Assembly: GCA_023666705.1 (NCBI GenBank)
Contig: JAMPBO010000010.1
Span: forward strand, 61,880-125,879
Length of the DNA stretch: 64,000 nucleotides
Reading direction: 5' to 3'
Source: Bacteroides sp.
GTDB taxonomy: Bacteria > Bacillota > Clostridia > Lachnospirales > Lachnospiraceae
This document shows positions 43,078 through 51,895 of the stretch, one piece after another. Each line of letters begins with the position of its first letter. The first letter of the stretch is position 1. The notes under the pieces are model-generated. The model worked only from the letters and a program-made list of their open reading frames with translations, searched no databases and was not told the DNA's origin. The position numbers were made by a program, and so were the translations under genes.

Positions 43078-43106
43078 ATTTTAAACAATTTAAACAGAAA
43101 TTGCAA
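43078..43106 (-). promoter_or_regulatory. candidate promoter of the hydrogenase-chemoreceptor gene
   Basis: Minus strand TTGCAA (43106-43101), 17-bp spacer, TAAAAT (43083-43078), about 100 bp before the start. Confidence 0.5.
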
Positions 43107-43133
43107 CAAAAAATGCACAAATTAGACATTTTT

Positions 43134-43805
43134 TTATGTATTTTTACCCTGAATTAAGAATATTTTGTATAATTCCTCCACATTGCGTGCTATACCTGTG
43201 GCATTTACAAGCTCCTCCGCATTTCCGTACCCATACAAAACGCCAATGGAATCTATTCCACATTCACAAGCTCCCAAAATATCAAATTTGGTATCCCCTA
43301 TCATTACCACCCTTGAACGCTCCTTTATATCACAGGTGGAAAGGGCGTACTCTATCACCTTACTTTTTTTATTCCGGAGCCCTTCCATATCTGCCCCTGC
43401 AACATATTTGAAATACTGAGCCAGTCCCAAATCATCAATAATCTTTCTTGCAAACTTTTCAGGCTTTGACGTTGCGACAAGCAGGGTTTTGCCTGACTGA
43501 AACAGGGATGAAAGCAGTGCCTTCATCCCTGGATATATTTCATTCTCATAAATCCCCTTTTTTGAATAAACGCTCCGGTAATCTGCTACAGCCTTAGCTG
43601 CCTGTTCATCACTCATTCCATAAAAGCTCTGAAAGGAATCAAACAGGGGCGGACCTATAAATCTATTTAATTCTGACATATCGCCAACGTCAATGCCCTG
43701 CTGCTTCAATGCAAACGCAACCGAATTTCTGATACCCGGTCCCGTATCTGTAAGAGTTCCATCAAGGTCAAACAAAAAAATGTCATATTTATCTGTAATA
43801 TTCAT
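43134..43805 (-). CDS. HAD-family phosphatase (phosphoglycolate phosphatase-like)
   Basis: A 223-residue haloacid-dehalogenase hydrolase. The nucleophile motif is FDLDGTLTDT, motif II is the VATSK segment, the Lys follows in NKKSKVIEYAL, and motif IV is MIGDTKFDILGA. A helical cap lies between motifs I and II, as in Gph/YjjG-type enzymes. The substrate cannot be named. It lies 94 bp downstream of fabZ on the same strand and may be read from the fatty-acid operon, but nothing links it to lipid synthesis. Confidence 0.88.
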   Translation of the reverse strand: MNITDKYDIFLFDLDGTLTDTGPGIRNSVAFALKQQGIDVGDMSELNRFIGPPLFDSFQSFYGMSDEQAAKAVADYRSVYSKKGIYENEIYPGMKALLSSLFQSGKTLLVATSKPEKFARKIIDDLGLAQYFKYVAGADMEGLRNKKSKVIEYALSTCDIKERSRVVMIGDTKFDILGACECGIDSIGVLYGYGNAEELVNATGIARNVEELYKIFLIQGKNT

Positions 43806-43899
43806 ACGCTGACTCCTTATTCTTAATCGGGCTGTCGCAGTAAGGATTTAAAGCACATAGTTGGTTACCCATGACAATTCCAATTCAAGCACCGGCAGC

Positions 43900-44328
43900 T
43901 TACCCTTGTACTGCAAATGTCAGCTCTGCAATAACCGCAACTTTTCCGTCTACCTTTGCCGTTGCCTTTCCGTAGCCCACCGGTCCTTTCCGCTCCGTAA
44001 GCTCACATTCCATTTCGATTACATCCCCCGGCACAATCTGCTTCTTAAACCTTGCATTTTTAATTCCACCGAAAAACACAATCTTTCCCTTGTTTTCTTC
44101 CTCCGTCAAAATAGCGATTGCACCAACCTGTGCAAGTGCCTCCACAACCAGAACCCCCGGCATGACATGCTGCTGTGGAAAATGTCCCAAAAACTGCATT
44201 TCATTTACCGAAACACATTTGACACCCTTTGCCCATTTACCCGGCTCATAATCCGTAACCTTGTCAACAAGCTGAAACGGATATCTGTGTGGGAGTATCT
44301 CCTGAATTTGATTTGAATTAAGCTCCAT
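43900..44328 (-). CDS. fabZ: 3-hydroxyacyl-ACP dehydratase FabZ
   Basis: It removes water from 3-hydroxyacyl-ACP during fatty-acid elongation. The hot-dog fold signatures are ILPHRYPFQLVDKV, the catalytic His in FLGHFPQQHVMPGVL and the Glu in VVEALAQVG. The start MELNSN at 44328 has GGGAGG upstream, within the last fabF codons, and begins 2 bp after the fabF stop. It is the last identified gene of the operon. Confidence 0.96.
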   Translation of the reverse strand: MELNSNQIQEILPHRYPFQLVDKVTDYEPGKWAKGVKCVSVNEMQFLGHFPQQHVMPGVLVVEALAQVGAIAILTEEENKGKIVFFGGIKNARFKKQIVPGDVIEMECELTERKGPVGYGKATAKVDGKVAVIAELTFAVQG

Positions 44329-44330
44329 AT

Positions 44331-45569
44331 CTATTCCTCCCACTTCTTAATGATGATACATGCATTATGTCCGCCAAAGCCAAGTGAATTTGATGCGGCA
44401 TACTCCACCTGAACCTTTCTTCCCTCATTTGGCACAATGTCAAGATCACATTCCTCGTCAGGAACCTGATAATTTATGGTTGCAGGTATAAAGCCATCGT
44501 GAAGTGCCATTGTGGTAAACACAGCTTCCACTGCCCCGCTTCCGCCAAGAAGGTGTCCCGTCATTGATTTTGTTGAGCTAACCATAAGCTTTTTCGCATG
44601 GTCACCAAATGCTGTCTTGATTGCTGCCGTCTCGCATGCATCATTCAAGTGGGTTGATGTTCCATGTGCATTTATATATCCGACATCCTCCGGACTAATA
44701 CCAGCATCCTTAATTGCCATTGTCATACAGGCTGCACCACCCTCGCCGTTTGGAGCAGGAGCCGTTATATGGTAGGCATCACAGGTTGCTCCGTATCCTA
44801 CAAGCTCGCCGTAAATCTTGGCTCCACGTGCCTTTGCATGCTCATACTCCTCTATCATGATTGCAGCGGCACCCTCACCCATGACAAAGCCGCCTCTTTC
44901 CTTATCAAACGGAATAGATGCCCTGTTTGGATTATCCGTTACATTCAATGCCTGCATTGCCGTAAATCCGCCAATGCCCAAATCCGAGATACAGCTTTCA
45001 GAACCACCACACAGCATAACATCTGCATATCCGTCCCTGACATAATGGAAGCTGTCCCCTATGGCATTATTTCCACTTGCACAGGCTGTTACGACGCAGG
45101 TACACATTCCCTTGAAGCCAAAACGGATGGCAATGTTTCCTGCTGCCATATTCGCAATTGTCATAGGAATATAAAATGGTGATATTTTATCAAAGCCACG
45201 CCTTTGTCCCGTGGTCATATTTGCCTCAGTTGATTCCAAGCCGCCGATTCCGCTGGAAAAAATTACGCCACAGCGTGAGCTGTCCTCCTGCTCCATGTCG
45301 AGTCCACTATCACGAAATGCTTCATCAGCCGCCACAAGTGCAAGCTGTGAATAGCGGTCCATTCTTCGGGCTTCCTTTTTATCTATCACAGCCGATGGGT
45401 CAAAATCCTTAACCTCACCTGCCACCTTAACTGCATGGTTTGTAACGTCAATTCTTGTTATTGTGCCAATTCCGCAAACACCCTTTTTTACATTTTCCCA
45501 CGTGTCATTTAAATTGTTTCCAAGTGGATTTACCGTACCCATGCCTGTTATAACTACTCTTCTCTTCAT
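44331..45569 (-). CDS. fabF: 3-oxoacyl-ACP synthase II FabF
   Basis: A condensing enzyme that extends acyl-ACP with malonyl-ACP. The nucleophile Cys is in VTACASGNNAIG, the two His in INAHGTSTHLND and STKSMTGHLLGGSGAVE; the 412-residue length and the N-terminal RRVVITGMGTVNPLG are typical. It lies between fabG (26-bp gap) and fabZ. Confidence 0.97.
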   Translation of the reverse strand: MKRRVVITGMGTVNPLGNNLNDTWENVKKGVCGIGTITRIDVTNHAVKVAGEVKDFDPSAVIDKKEARRMDRYSQLALVAADEAFRDSGLDMEQEDSSRCGVIFSSGIGGLESTEANMTTGQRRGFDKISPFYIPMTIANMAAGNIAIRFGFKGMCTCVVTACASGNNAIGDSFHYVRDGYADVMLCGGSESCISDLGIGGFTAMQALNVTDNPNRASIPFDKERGGFVMGEGAAAIMIEEYEHAKARGAKIYGELVGYGATCDAYHITAPAPNGEGGAACMTMAIKDAGISPEDVGYINAHGTSTHLNDACETAAIKTAFGDHAKKLMVSSTKSMTGHLLGGSGAVEAVFTTMALHDGFIPATINYQVPDEECDLDIVPNEGRKVQVEYAASNSLGFGGHNACIIIKKWEE

Positions 45570-45595
45570 TTACGTAATTTCCTTTCTTTTTCAAA

Positions 45596-46339
45596 TTACA
45601 TTGCCATGCCGCCGTCAACGCATATAACCTGACCCGTTATGTACCTTGCCTCATCGGATGCAAGAAATGCCACAAGATTTGCCACATCCTCACCCTTGCC
45701 AATTGTGCACATAGGTATGGATTTCATGGTTTCCTCAATTACCGATTCAGGAAGCTTTGCGGTCATGTCCGTCTCAATAAAACCCGGTGCCACTGCATTT
45801 ACGGTTATCCCTCTTGAAGCAAGCTCCTTTGCAACTGATTTTGTCATTCCGATCAGTCCTGCCTTGCTGGCTGAATAATTGACCTGTCCTGCATTTCCTC
45901 TTACACCCACAACACTGCTGATATTAATTATCTTTCCTGCCCTCTGTTTCAGCATAAGCTTTGATACACCCTTGATGCACAAAAATGCACCTTTTAAGTT
46001 GGTATCAATTACCTGGTCAAAATCTGCCTCATTCATTTTTAAAATAAGGTTGTCCCTTGTAATACCTGCATTATTTACAAGTATGTCAATGCTTCCGAAT
46101 TTTTCTTTTACGGTATCAACCAGCTTTGTGACATCCTCCGAAACGGAAACATCTGCCGCAACGGCAAGTGCCTGAACACCAAGCTCCTCACAAAGCTTTA
46201 CAGTCTCATCCGCAGACGTCGCACTGCTTGCATAGCATGTAACAATATTTGCCCCTGCCTTTGCAAGTGCCAGACAGATTGCCCTTCCAATGCCACGGCT
46301 TCCACCTGTAACGATGGCAGTTTTATTTTCTAAACTCAT
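45596..46339 (-). CDS. fabG: 3-oxoacyl-ACP reductase FabG
   Basis: A 247-residue short-chain dehydrogenase that reduces 3-oxoacyl-ACP with NADPH. TGGSRGIGRAI binds the cofactor, NNAG follows, and the Ser-Tyr-Lys triad is in NISSVVG and VNYSASKAG. The C-terminal GQVICVDGGMAM is standard. Its 162-bp separation from fabD is the widest in this operon and contains a small hairpin but no room for an acyl-carrier-protein gene. Confidence 0.97.
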   Translation of the reverse strand: MSLENKTAIVTGGSRGIGRAICLALAKAGANIVTCYASSATSADETVKLCEELGVQALAVAADVSVSEDVTKLVDTVKEKFGSIDILVNNAGITRDNLILKMNEADFDQVIDTNLKGAFLCIKGVSKLMLKQRAGKIINISSVVGVRGNAGQVNYSASKAGLIGMTKSVAKELASRGITVNAVAPGFIETDMTAKLPESVIEETMKSIPMCTIGKGEDVANLVAFLASDEARYITGQVICVDGGMAM

Positions 46340-46437
46340 TCTTTTTATTCCTTTCTACATATAATTTAAAATGGCATATAGTTAAGATATAACAATAATA
46401 AAAAAATAATAATCAGCATATTACTCCCCCCCTATTA

Positions 46438-46465
46438 CCCATTTAGCTTCATCTTTTCAAATGGG
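46438..46465. repeat. small hairpin in the fabD-fabG gap
   Basis: CCCATTT (46438-46444) pairs with AAATGGG (46459-46465). It is weakly similar to the small palindromic repeats at 35324 and 63837. No T run follows on the minus strand. It may modulate mRNA processing within the operon. Confidence 0.45.
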
Positions 46466-46501
46466 CAGTCTCCTTGTCATATGACACACTACATGTCAAA
46501 G

Positions 46502-47446
46502 TTAAACGCCGAGGGCAGCAAACACCGCATTCAGACTGTCTATATCCTCTACAGAGTATGTGGTAAGTGCCCTGTCAATTTTCTTGACAAATCCACTCAA
46601 TGTTTTACCTGGTCCAATCTCAACAAATGTATCTACACCCTGCTCAATCATATATTTTATGGAGTCCTCAAAGTATACGCTGCTCTGCACCTGAAGTTCC
46701 AGCATTTCAGGTATCGTCCTTCCCTGCTCCAGCTCCTTTCCCGTTGCATTGAAAAGTACAGGGAAAGACATTTCGCCAAAGCTTTCACGCTTAAACCTCT
46801 CAGCAAGTTTGTCACCTGCAGGCTTCATAAGGGAAGTATGGAATGGTCCGCTTACGGCGATTGGAACAATCCTTCTTGCGCCCTTTTCCATCATAAGCTC
46901 ACCTGCCCTTGTAATTACAGGCGTGTCACCTGCAACAGTAACCTGAACCGGCGTATTGTAATTTGCAACCTCTGCAACATGGCATGGACTGTCTGCAAAC
47001 TCCTCCTCAGCCTGCTTACAGCACTCCTTGATTATCTCCCTGTCTAAGCTCATAACTGCTATCATTCCCGTATCGCGTCCCGTAACAGCTTCCTCCATGG
47101 ACTTACCTCTGTATGCCACAAGGTCTATCACCTGCTTTTCATCAAACACACCCGCTGCATAAAGTGCGGAATATTCTCCAAGGGAAAGTCCCGCTGCTAT
47201 AGACGGCTTAATTCCTTTTGCAAAAAGAAGCTTTGTAACCCCAACTGCAAATGCAACCATACATGGCTGTGTGTACCTTGTCTGTCCAAGCTGCTCAATT
47301 GGTCCCTCGAAGCAACACTTCTTAACATCAAAATCTAAATTCAGGCTGTCAAACACCTCTGCAAATTCAGTATAATTTTCGTATAAGTCCTTACCCATTC
47401 CGACATGCTGACTGCCCTGTCCTGCATATAAAAATCCTACCTTCAT
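46502..47446 (-). CDS. fabD: malonyl-CoA:ACP transacylase FabD
   Basis: It transfers malonyl from CoA to ACP. FLYAGQGSQHVGMG starts the protein, the nucleophile Ser lies in AGLSLGEYSAL, and the active His in AVSGPFHTSLM. The 314-residue length is normal. It follows fabK by 48 bp. Confidence 0.96.
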   Translation of the reverse strand: MKVGFLYAGQGSQHVGMGKDLYENYTEFAEVFDSLNLDFDVKKCCFEGPIEQLGQTRYTQPCMVAFAVGVTKLLFAKGIKPSIAAGLSLGEYSALYAAGVFDEKQVIDLVAYRGKSMEEAVTGRDTGMIAVMSLDREIIKECCKQAEEEFADSPCHVAEVANYNTPVQVTVAGDTPVITRAGELMMEKGARRIVPIAVSGPFHTSLMKPAGDKLAERFKRESFGEMSFPVLFNATGKELEQGRTIPEMLELQVQSSVYFEDSIKYMIEQGVDTFVEIGPGKTLSGFVKKIDRALTTYSVEDIDSLNAVFAALGV

Positions 47447-47494
47447 AGTAACCTCCGTTTATTTTATATCTTCAGATATCATATTACTGCGTCT

Positions 47495-48430
47495 TTACTT
47501 CAACTCTCCGTAAATCCGTTCCAGCTCTCTTGCCGCACCCTCATACATATCTGACAAAATTTCGGCAACAGGCTTTATTTCCTTGACAAGTCCACAAATC
47601 TGACCTGCCATCAGGGAACCATTTTTTGTGTCTCCGTCAAGAACTGCTTTCCTGAGGGAGCCAAGGGTAAGCTGCTCTAACTCGTCTCTTGTAACACCCT
47701 GTGCCTCCATCTTGAGATATTCCCTTGTCATTGTATTTTTGATAACCCTGACAGGTGCTCCCGCAGAACGTCCGGTAACTGCCGTTCCGTTATCCTTTGC
47801 CTTCACAACCGCCTGCTTGTAATTGTCATGTATCGGACACTCATTACTTGCAAGGAGACAGGTTCCAATCTGCACGCCAATGGCTCCAAGTGCAAATGCT
47901 GCAACAATTCCCCTGCCGTCGGCAATACCGCCTGCAGCGATAACAGGAATATCCACGGCATCCACTACCATAGGCACCAGTGTCATTGTGGTCATTTCAC
48001 CTACATGACCTCCGCTCTCGCCACCCTCGGCAATCACGGCATCCGCACCCATTCGTTCCATACGCTTTGCTAACGCAACACTGGCAACCACTGGAATTAC
48101 CTTGCTTCCTTGTGCTTTCCAGTCTGCCACGTATTTTTCAGGACTTCCTGCACCTGTCGTAATCACGTCAACCTTTTCCTCTACAAGCATTTTTGCTATG
48201 TTGTCCACATCAGGATTCATAAGCATCAGATTTACACCGAATGGCTTGTCCGTACATGCACGGCATTTTTTTATTTCCTCGCGTATTCTTTCAGCGTCAA
48301 AGCCGCCTGACGCAATAAGCCCAAGCCCTCCTGCATTTGACACGGCAGCGGCAAACTCTCCCGTTGCTATATTTGCCATACCGCCCTGAATAATCGGATA
48401 CTTAATTCCCAAAAACTCATTTAATTTCAT
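47495..48430 (-). CDS. fabK: enoyl-ACP reductase II FabK
   Basis: A 311-residue flavoprotein of the 2-nitropropane-dioxygenase/FabK family that does the last reduction of each elongation cycle. Marks are YPIIQGGMANIATGEFAAAVS, VIAEGGESGGHVG with the catalytic-type His, IPVIAAGGIADGRG for FMN phosphate and GAIGVQIGTCLLASNE. FabK is triclosan-insensitive as a class. No fabI is encoded here. Confidence 0.95.
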   Translation of the reverse strand: MKLNEFLGIKYPIIQGGMANIATGEFAAAVSNAGGLGLIASGGFDAERIREEIKKCRACTDKPFGVNLMLMNPDVDNIAKMLVEEKVDVITTGAGSPEKYVADWKAQGSKVIPVVASVALAKRMERMGADAVIAEGGESGGHVGEMTTMTLVPMVVDAVDIPVIAAGGIADGRGIVAAFALGAIGVQIGTCLLASNECPIHDNYKQAVVKAKDNGTAVTGRSAGAPVRVIKNTMTREYLKMEAQGVTRDELEQLTLGSLRKAVLDGDTKNGSLMAGQICGLVKEIKPVAEILSDMYEGAARELERIYGELK

Positions 48431-48470
48431 ATATGTACTCCTTGTTTATGTATTTTTAGTTTGATACATG

Positions 48471-49418
48471 TTACCACTCAAGGTATGCACCGCCCCATGT
48501 AAGCCCTGCTCCAAAGCCAACGCATATTATCTTCATTCCCGGTTTCAGTAATCCCTTTTCGTTCATTTCATCCATTGCAATCGGAATGCTTGCTGACGAT
48601 GTATTACCATATTCATCCAGATTAACATAGAATTTTTCAATCGGCTGTTTACATTTTTTTGCCACGGATTCTATAATTCTGAAATTCGCCTGATGACAGA
48701 TAAAATAGTCTATGTCATCCGCTGTAAGCCCCACCTGATCCAAAAGTGCATGAATTGCCTTTGGCACCGTGCTAACCGCAAACCGGAAAACATCACTGCC
48801 TATCATGCTTAAATATCTGTTTTCGTTATTTTGATTGGAACACACAAGAACCTCATCATTTCCTCTGGAACCAAGAACACTGAAAAACCGGTTTTTGTCC
48901 GTAAGCTCAATGATTGCCGCACCTGCTCCGTCTCCAAAAAGCACACAAGTTCCACGGTCTGTCATATCAAGCATCCTTGATAAGGTCTCGCTCCCCACAA
49001 CAAGACCATATTTTCTGTCGCTGTTCATCAAAAGACCTCTGGCAATCTGCATGGCGTACATAAAGCCTGAGCATGCTGCATTGATATCGAAGCATGGTAT
49101 CTCCTCAGGCAAACCAAGCTTTGCCTGAACAAGACATGCCATTGACGGTGTAAGATTGTCAGGCTTAACCGTTGCAACAATACATACTCCAAGCTCCTCC
49201 TTGTCTATGCCTGACCGTTCTAATGCAAGCCTTGCAGCATTCAGTGCCAAATCGAGGTTTGACTCATTCTCCACAAAATGTCTTCTTCTGATTCCCGTTC
49301 TTGAGGATATCCATTCATCATTTGTATCCACAAGCTTACTTAAGTCGTCGTTTGTGACAACCTTATCCGGCACATAATGTCCCGTTGCCACGATTCGTAA
49401 TCCATCTTTTACTAACAT
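48471..49418 (-). CDS. fabH: 3-oxoacyl-ACP synthase III FabH
   Basis: It starts fatty-acid synthesis by joining acyl-CoA to malonyl-ACP. The Cys-His-Asn triad is visible: Cys in DINAACSGFMYA, His in FICHQANFRI, Asn in EYGNTSSASIP. The substrate-type SRTGIRRRHF and the end GFGAGLTWGGAYLEW are conserved. 315 residues. It lies between accA and fabK. Confidence 0.97.
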   Translation of the reverse strand: MLVKDGLRIVATGHYVPDKVVTNDDLSKLVDTNDEWISSRTGIRRRHFVENESNLDLALNAARLALERSGIDKEELGVCIVATVKPDNLTPSMACLVQAKLGLPEEIPCFDINAACSGFMYAMQIARGLLMNSDRKYGLVVGSETLSRMLDMTDRGTCVLFGDGAGAAIIELTDKNRFFSVLGSRGNDEVLVCSNQNNENRYLSMIGSDVFRFAVSTVPKAIHALLDQVGLTADDIDYFICHQANFRIIESVAKKCKQPIEKFYVNLDEYGNTSSASIPIAMDEMNEKGLLKPGMKIICVGFGAGLTWGGAYLEW

Positions 49419-49450
49419 AACCTTCCTCTCTGTTCTCCCAAACCCCTTAT

Positions 49451-50392
49451 CTAAATGATATTGAGATATTGTTGATCAATTGTTCTAAACTTCTTATATC
49501 TGTGTCTGCTCAAATCGTCAGGACTCATTTTACTGTACTTTTCAAGCTCCCTGACTAAATATTTATCTACCATTTTGAACACTGCCTTCGGATTTAAATG
49601 TGCACCGCCTATTGGCTCTGGAATAATCTCATCAATCACATTAAACTCCTTTAAATCCTGTGCCGTAAGTCTCATCATACTGCATGCCTCATTACTTCTT
49701 GTCGAATCCTTCCAAAGTATGCTGGCATAGCCCTCCGGTGACAGTATCGAATAAACGGCATTTTCAAGCATAAGCACACTGTTCGCAACTCCGATTGCAA
49801 GTGCACCTCCACTGCTTCCCTCTCCCGTTACAATTGCTATTACGGGAACACGAAGTGCACTCATTTTTGCAAGGTTCACTGCGATTGCACTGCCCTGACC
49901 GTTATTTTCAGCCTCAAGACCCGGATATGCACCAGGCGTGTCAATAAAAGTAATAATCGGTCTGCCAAACTTTTCTGCCTGTCTCATCAGCCTTAGTGCC
50001 TTACGGTAGCCCTCAGGTCCCGGCATACCAAAATTGCACTTTAAATTTTCATTTAGGTCATTTCCCTTTCTGTGGCCAAGCACCGTTACGGGAAGTCCCT
50101 TATATAATGCAATTCCGCCAAATATACTGCCATCCTCTTTTCCAAGTGCATCCCCTTTCTGCTCAAAAAAGTCCTCAAATATGGCATCAACATACTCCGT
50201 AATCTTTGGCCTTTTTTTGTGTCTTGCAAGATACACCTTATCATGCGGCTCAAGGTTTTTACACATTTTGATGAGGTCATGTCTCTCCCTTTTCAGGACA
50301 TACATTTTCGCCTCATCCTTACATTCCTGTGACATTATATCTTCTATCTCTTTGTCAATCTGGATGATTCTCTCGTCAATTTCTTTTACCAT
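49451..50392 (-). CDS. accA: acetyl-CoA carboxylase carboxyltransferase subunit alpha
   Basis: AccA and AccD together move the carboxyl group from biotin to acetyl-CoA. 313 residues; marks are an N-terminal coiled segment, GHRKGND, FGMPGPEGYRKALRLM, FIDTPGAYPGLEAE and VTGEGSSGGALAIGVAN. It starts 2 bp after the accD stop, implying coupled, equal translation of the two subunits. Confidence 0.97.
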   Translation of the reverse strand: MVKEIDERIIQIDKEIEDIMSQECKDEAKMYVLKRERHDLIKMCKNLEPHDKVYLARHKKRPKITEYVDAIFEDFFEQKGDALGKEDGSIFGGIALYKGLPVTVLGHRKGNDLNENLKCNFGMPGPEGYRKALRLMRQAEKFGRPIITFIDTPGAYPGLEAENNGQGSAIAVNLAKMSALRVPVIAIVTGEGSSGGALAIGVANSVLMLENAVYSILSPEGYASILWKDSTRSNEACSMMRLTAQDLKEFNVIDEIIPEPIGGAHLNPKAVFKMVDKYLVRELEKYSKMSPDDLSRHRYKKFRTIDQQYLNII

Positions 50393-50394
50393 AT

Positions 50395-51300
50395 CTATTT
50401 ACCTCTCTTACAGTGAAGTCTAAGAATGTGTGCCAATGTTTCCCTCATCTTGTCTCTTGGAACAATCTGGTCAACAAAGCCATGCTCCTGCTGGAACTCT
50501 GACCGCTGAAAGCCTTCGGGAAGCTTTTGACCAATCGTCTGTTCAATCACCCTTGGTCCTGCAAAACCAATCAGTGCTCCCGGCTCAGCAAGGGTTATGT
50601 CGCCTAACGTAGCAAAGCTGGCTGTGACACCGCCTGTAGTCGGATGGGTAAGTACCGATATGTACAATCCCCCATTTGTGTTAAACTTTTCAACAGCAGC
50701 ACTCGTTTTTGCCATCTGCATCAGGGATATAATTCCCTCCTGCATTCTCGCACCGCCGCTTGCGGCAAAAACAATAATCGGAAGCTTCTTCCGGTCTGCA
50801 TACTCGAAAGCATTTGTAACCTTTTCACCGACTGCCATGCCCATGCTTCCCATGAGAAACTTACTGCTCATTACAGCAATTACAGTCTCGTATCCGTCGA
50901 TTTTGCCCACGCCTGTATATACTGCTTCCTCAAGTCCTGTCTTTTCCTGAAGTGATTTTATTTTTTCTTCGTAATCCGGGTAACTTAATGGATTTGCAAA
51001 TGCCACCTTACATTTCAGCGGCCGGAAGCTGCCTTGGTCAACCAAAAGTTTTACTCTTCTGTCAGCCGAGACAACATAATGATATCCGCATGCCATACAG
51101 ATATTCATGTTTTCTTTTACATCTTTCTTGTTAAATATCTGCTTGCACTTTGGACACTCCAATGTTTCATCGGAGGAACTTTCTTTTTTTTCCTTTGATG
51201 CAGTCTTTTCATCCTGCTTTTGCTCAGTTACATTACTGTCGTATCCTTCACCATCCTGTCTGAGATTTTTTTTGAACAGCTTACTGACACTTAACTTCAT
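50395..51300 (-). CDS. accD: acetyl-CoA carboxylase carboxyltransferase subunit beta
   Basis: 301 residues. An unusually polar N-terminal stretch (about 10-45, Lys/Glu/Ser-rich) precedes the zinc ribbon (CPKC...CMACGY), followed by the crotonase-like domain with [25 protein letters not shown] and [11 protein letters not shown]. First gene of the operon accD-accA-fabH-fabK-fabD-fabG-fabF-fabZ. The biotin carrier (accB), biotin carboxylase (accC) and acyl carrier protein genes are not in the cluster. A strong promoter lies about 55 bp upstream. Confidence 0.97.
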   Translation of the reverse strand: MKLSVSKLFKKNLRQDGEGYDSNVTEQKQDEKTASKEKKESSSDETLECPKCKQIFNKKDVKENMNICMACGYHYVVSADRRVKLLVDQGSFRPLKCKVAFANPLSYPDYEEKIKSLQEKTGLEEAVYTGVGKIDGYETVIAVMSSKFLMGSMGMAVGEKVTNAFEYADRKKLPIIVFAASGGARMQEGIISLMQMAKTSAAVEKFNTNGGLYISVLTHPTTGGVTASFATLGDITLAEPGALIGFAGPRVIEQTIGQKLPEGFQRSEFQQEHGFVDQIVPRDKMRETLAHILRLHCKRGK

Positions 51301-51353
51301 GTTCCATTCACCTATTCTTTCCTGTCTTGTAAAAATAAGGCATTATTTGACTA

Positions 51354-51382
51354 ATTCTATCATGTGGTCAAGAAAATGTCAA
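51354..51382 (-). promoter_or_regulatory. sigma-A promoter of the fatty-acid operon
   Basis: Minus strand TTGACA (51382-51377), 17-bp spacer, TAGAAT (51359-51354): close to consensus, 53 bp before the accD ATG. It lies downstream of the 370-bp inverted repeat, so the operon does not need transcription through that element. Confidence 0.8.
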
Positions 51383-51480
51383 GGTGCCCAAAGCCCCGAA
51401 ACCCTTTATTTTACGTGGTTTTTAAGACTATGTGACGTCGTATCACCATCTCGTCCGAGTGCACAGCCTTATGCTGCCAA

Positions 51481-51850
51481 TCGGTTAAAGACATCGGCAC
51501 TTGAATTGTAGGCAGACCGTACAATAACACAAAAACCCACTCTCGTTCGGTTAAAGACGTAGCGGTACTAAAAGTTGTCTGTATGGCAGGACATATGCAG
51601 GAATAAAAAAACCGTTATGAGAACGTCGGCACTTAAATTGCCGGTCTAAGATATCCTTACTCGGAAATGTCTTAAACCGGCAATTTTTAGTACCGTTACG
51701 TTCTCATCGAGTGAAAGCGTGTTTTTGGTTCCTGCATATGCCCTGCCACGCAGACAACTTAAGTACCGACGTCTTCAAACGGTTTTTGTTTTTATTGTAT
51801 GGTCTGCCCACAATTCTTAGTACCGATACGTCTTTCATTAAACAAACGCG
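51481..51850. repeat. 370-bp imperfect inverted repeat (giant hairpin) with internal repeat units
   Basis: The left arm (about 51481-51650) is the near reverse complement of the right arm (about 51663-51850), turning near 51651-51662. Matching blocks include GGCAGACC...TACAATAA with its mirror near 51795-51806, TGGCAG-ACATATGCAGGAA with its mirror near 51729-51749, and AAATTGCCGG with its mirror near 51677-51687. Each arm repeats a motif of the form ACGTxGG(C/T)ACTxAxxxTTG three times. Several arm differences would still pair as G-U in a minus-strand RNA. No ORF of note crosses it. It lies in the 595-bp gap between the tubulin-like gene and the fatty-acid operon promoter. Confidence 0.85.
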
Positions 51851-51895
51851 TGTTACCGGTATTATGACATAACGATTCTTAGTGTGACAGCCTTC

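Noticed and set aside
46340..46501. Missing acyl carrier protein gene in the fabD-fabG gap
   Set aside because: The gap is 162 bp, shorter than an ACP gene, and no DSL phosphopantetheine motif is readable in any frame.
51481..51850. Integron attC-like sites or FapR boxes in the giant hairpin (GTTAAAG, TTAGTACC)
   Set aside because: Only partial half-site matches; no integrase or fapR gene in view, and the fatty-acid promoter lies beyond the element.
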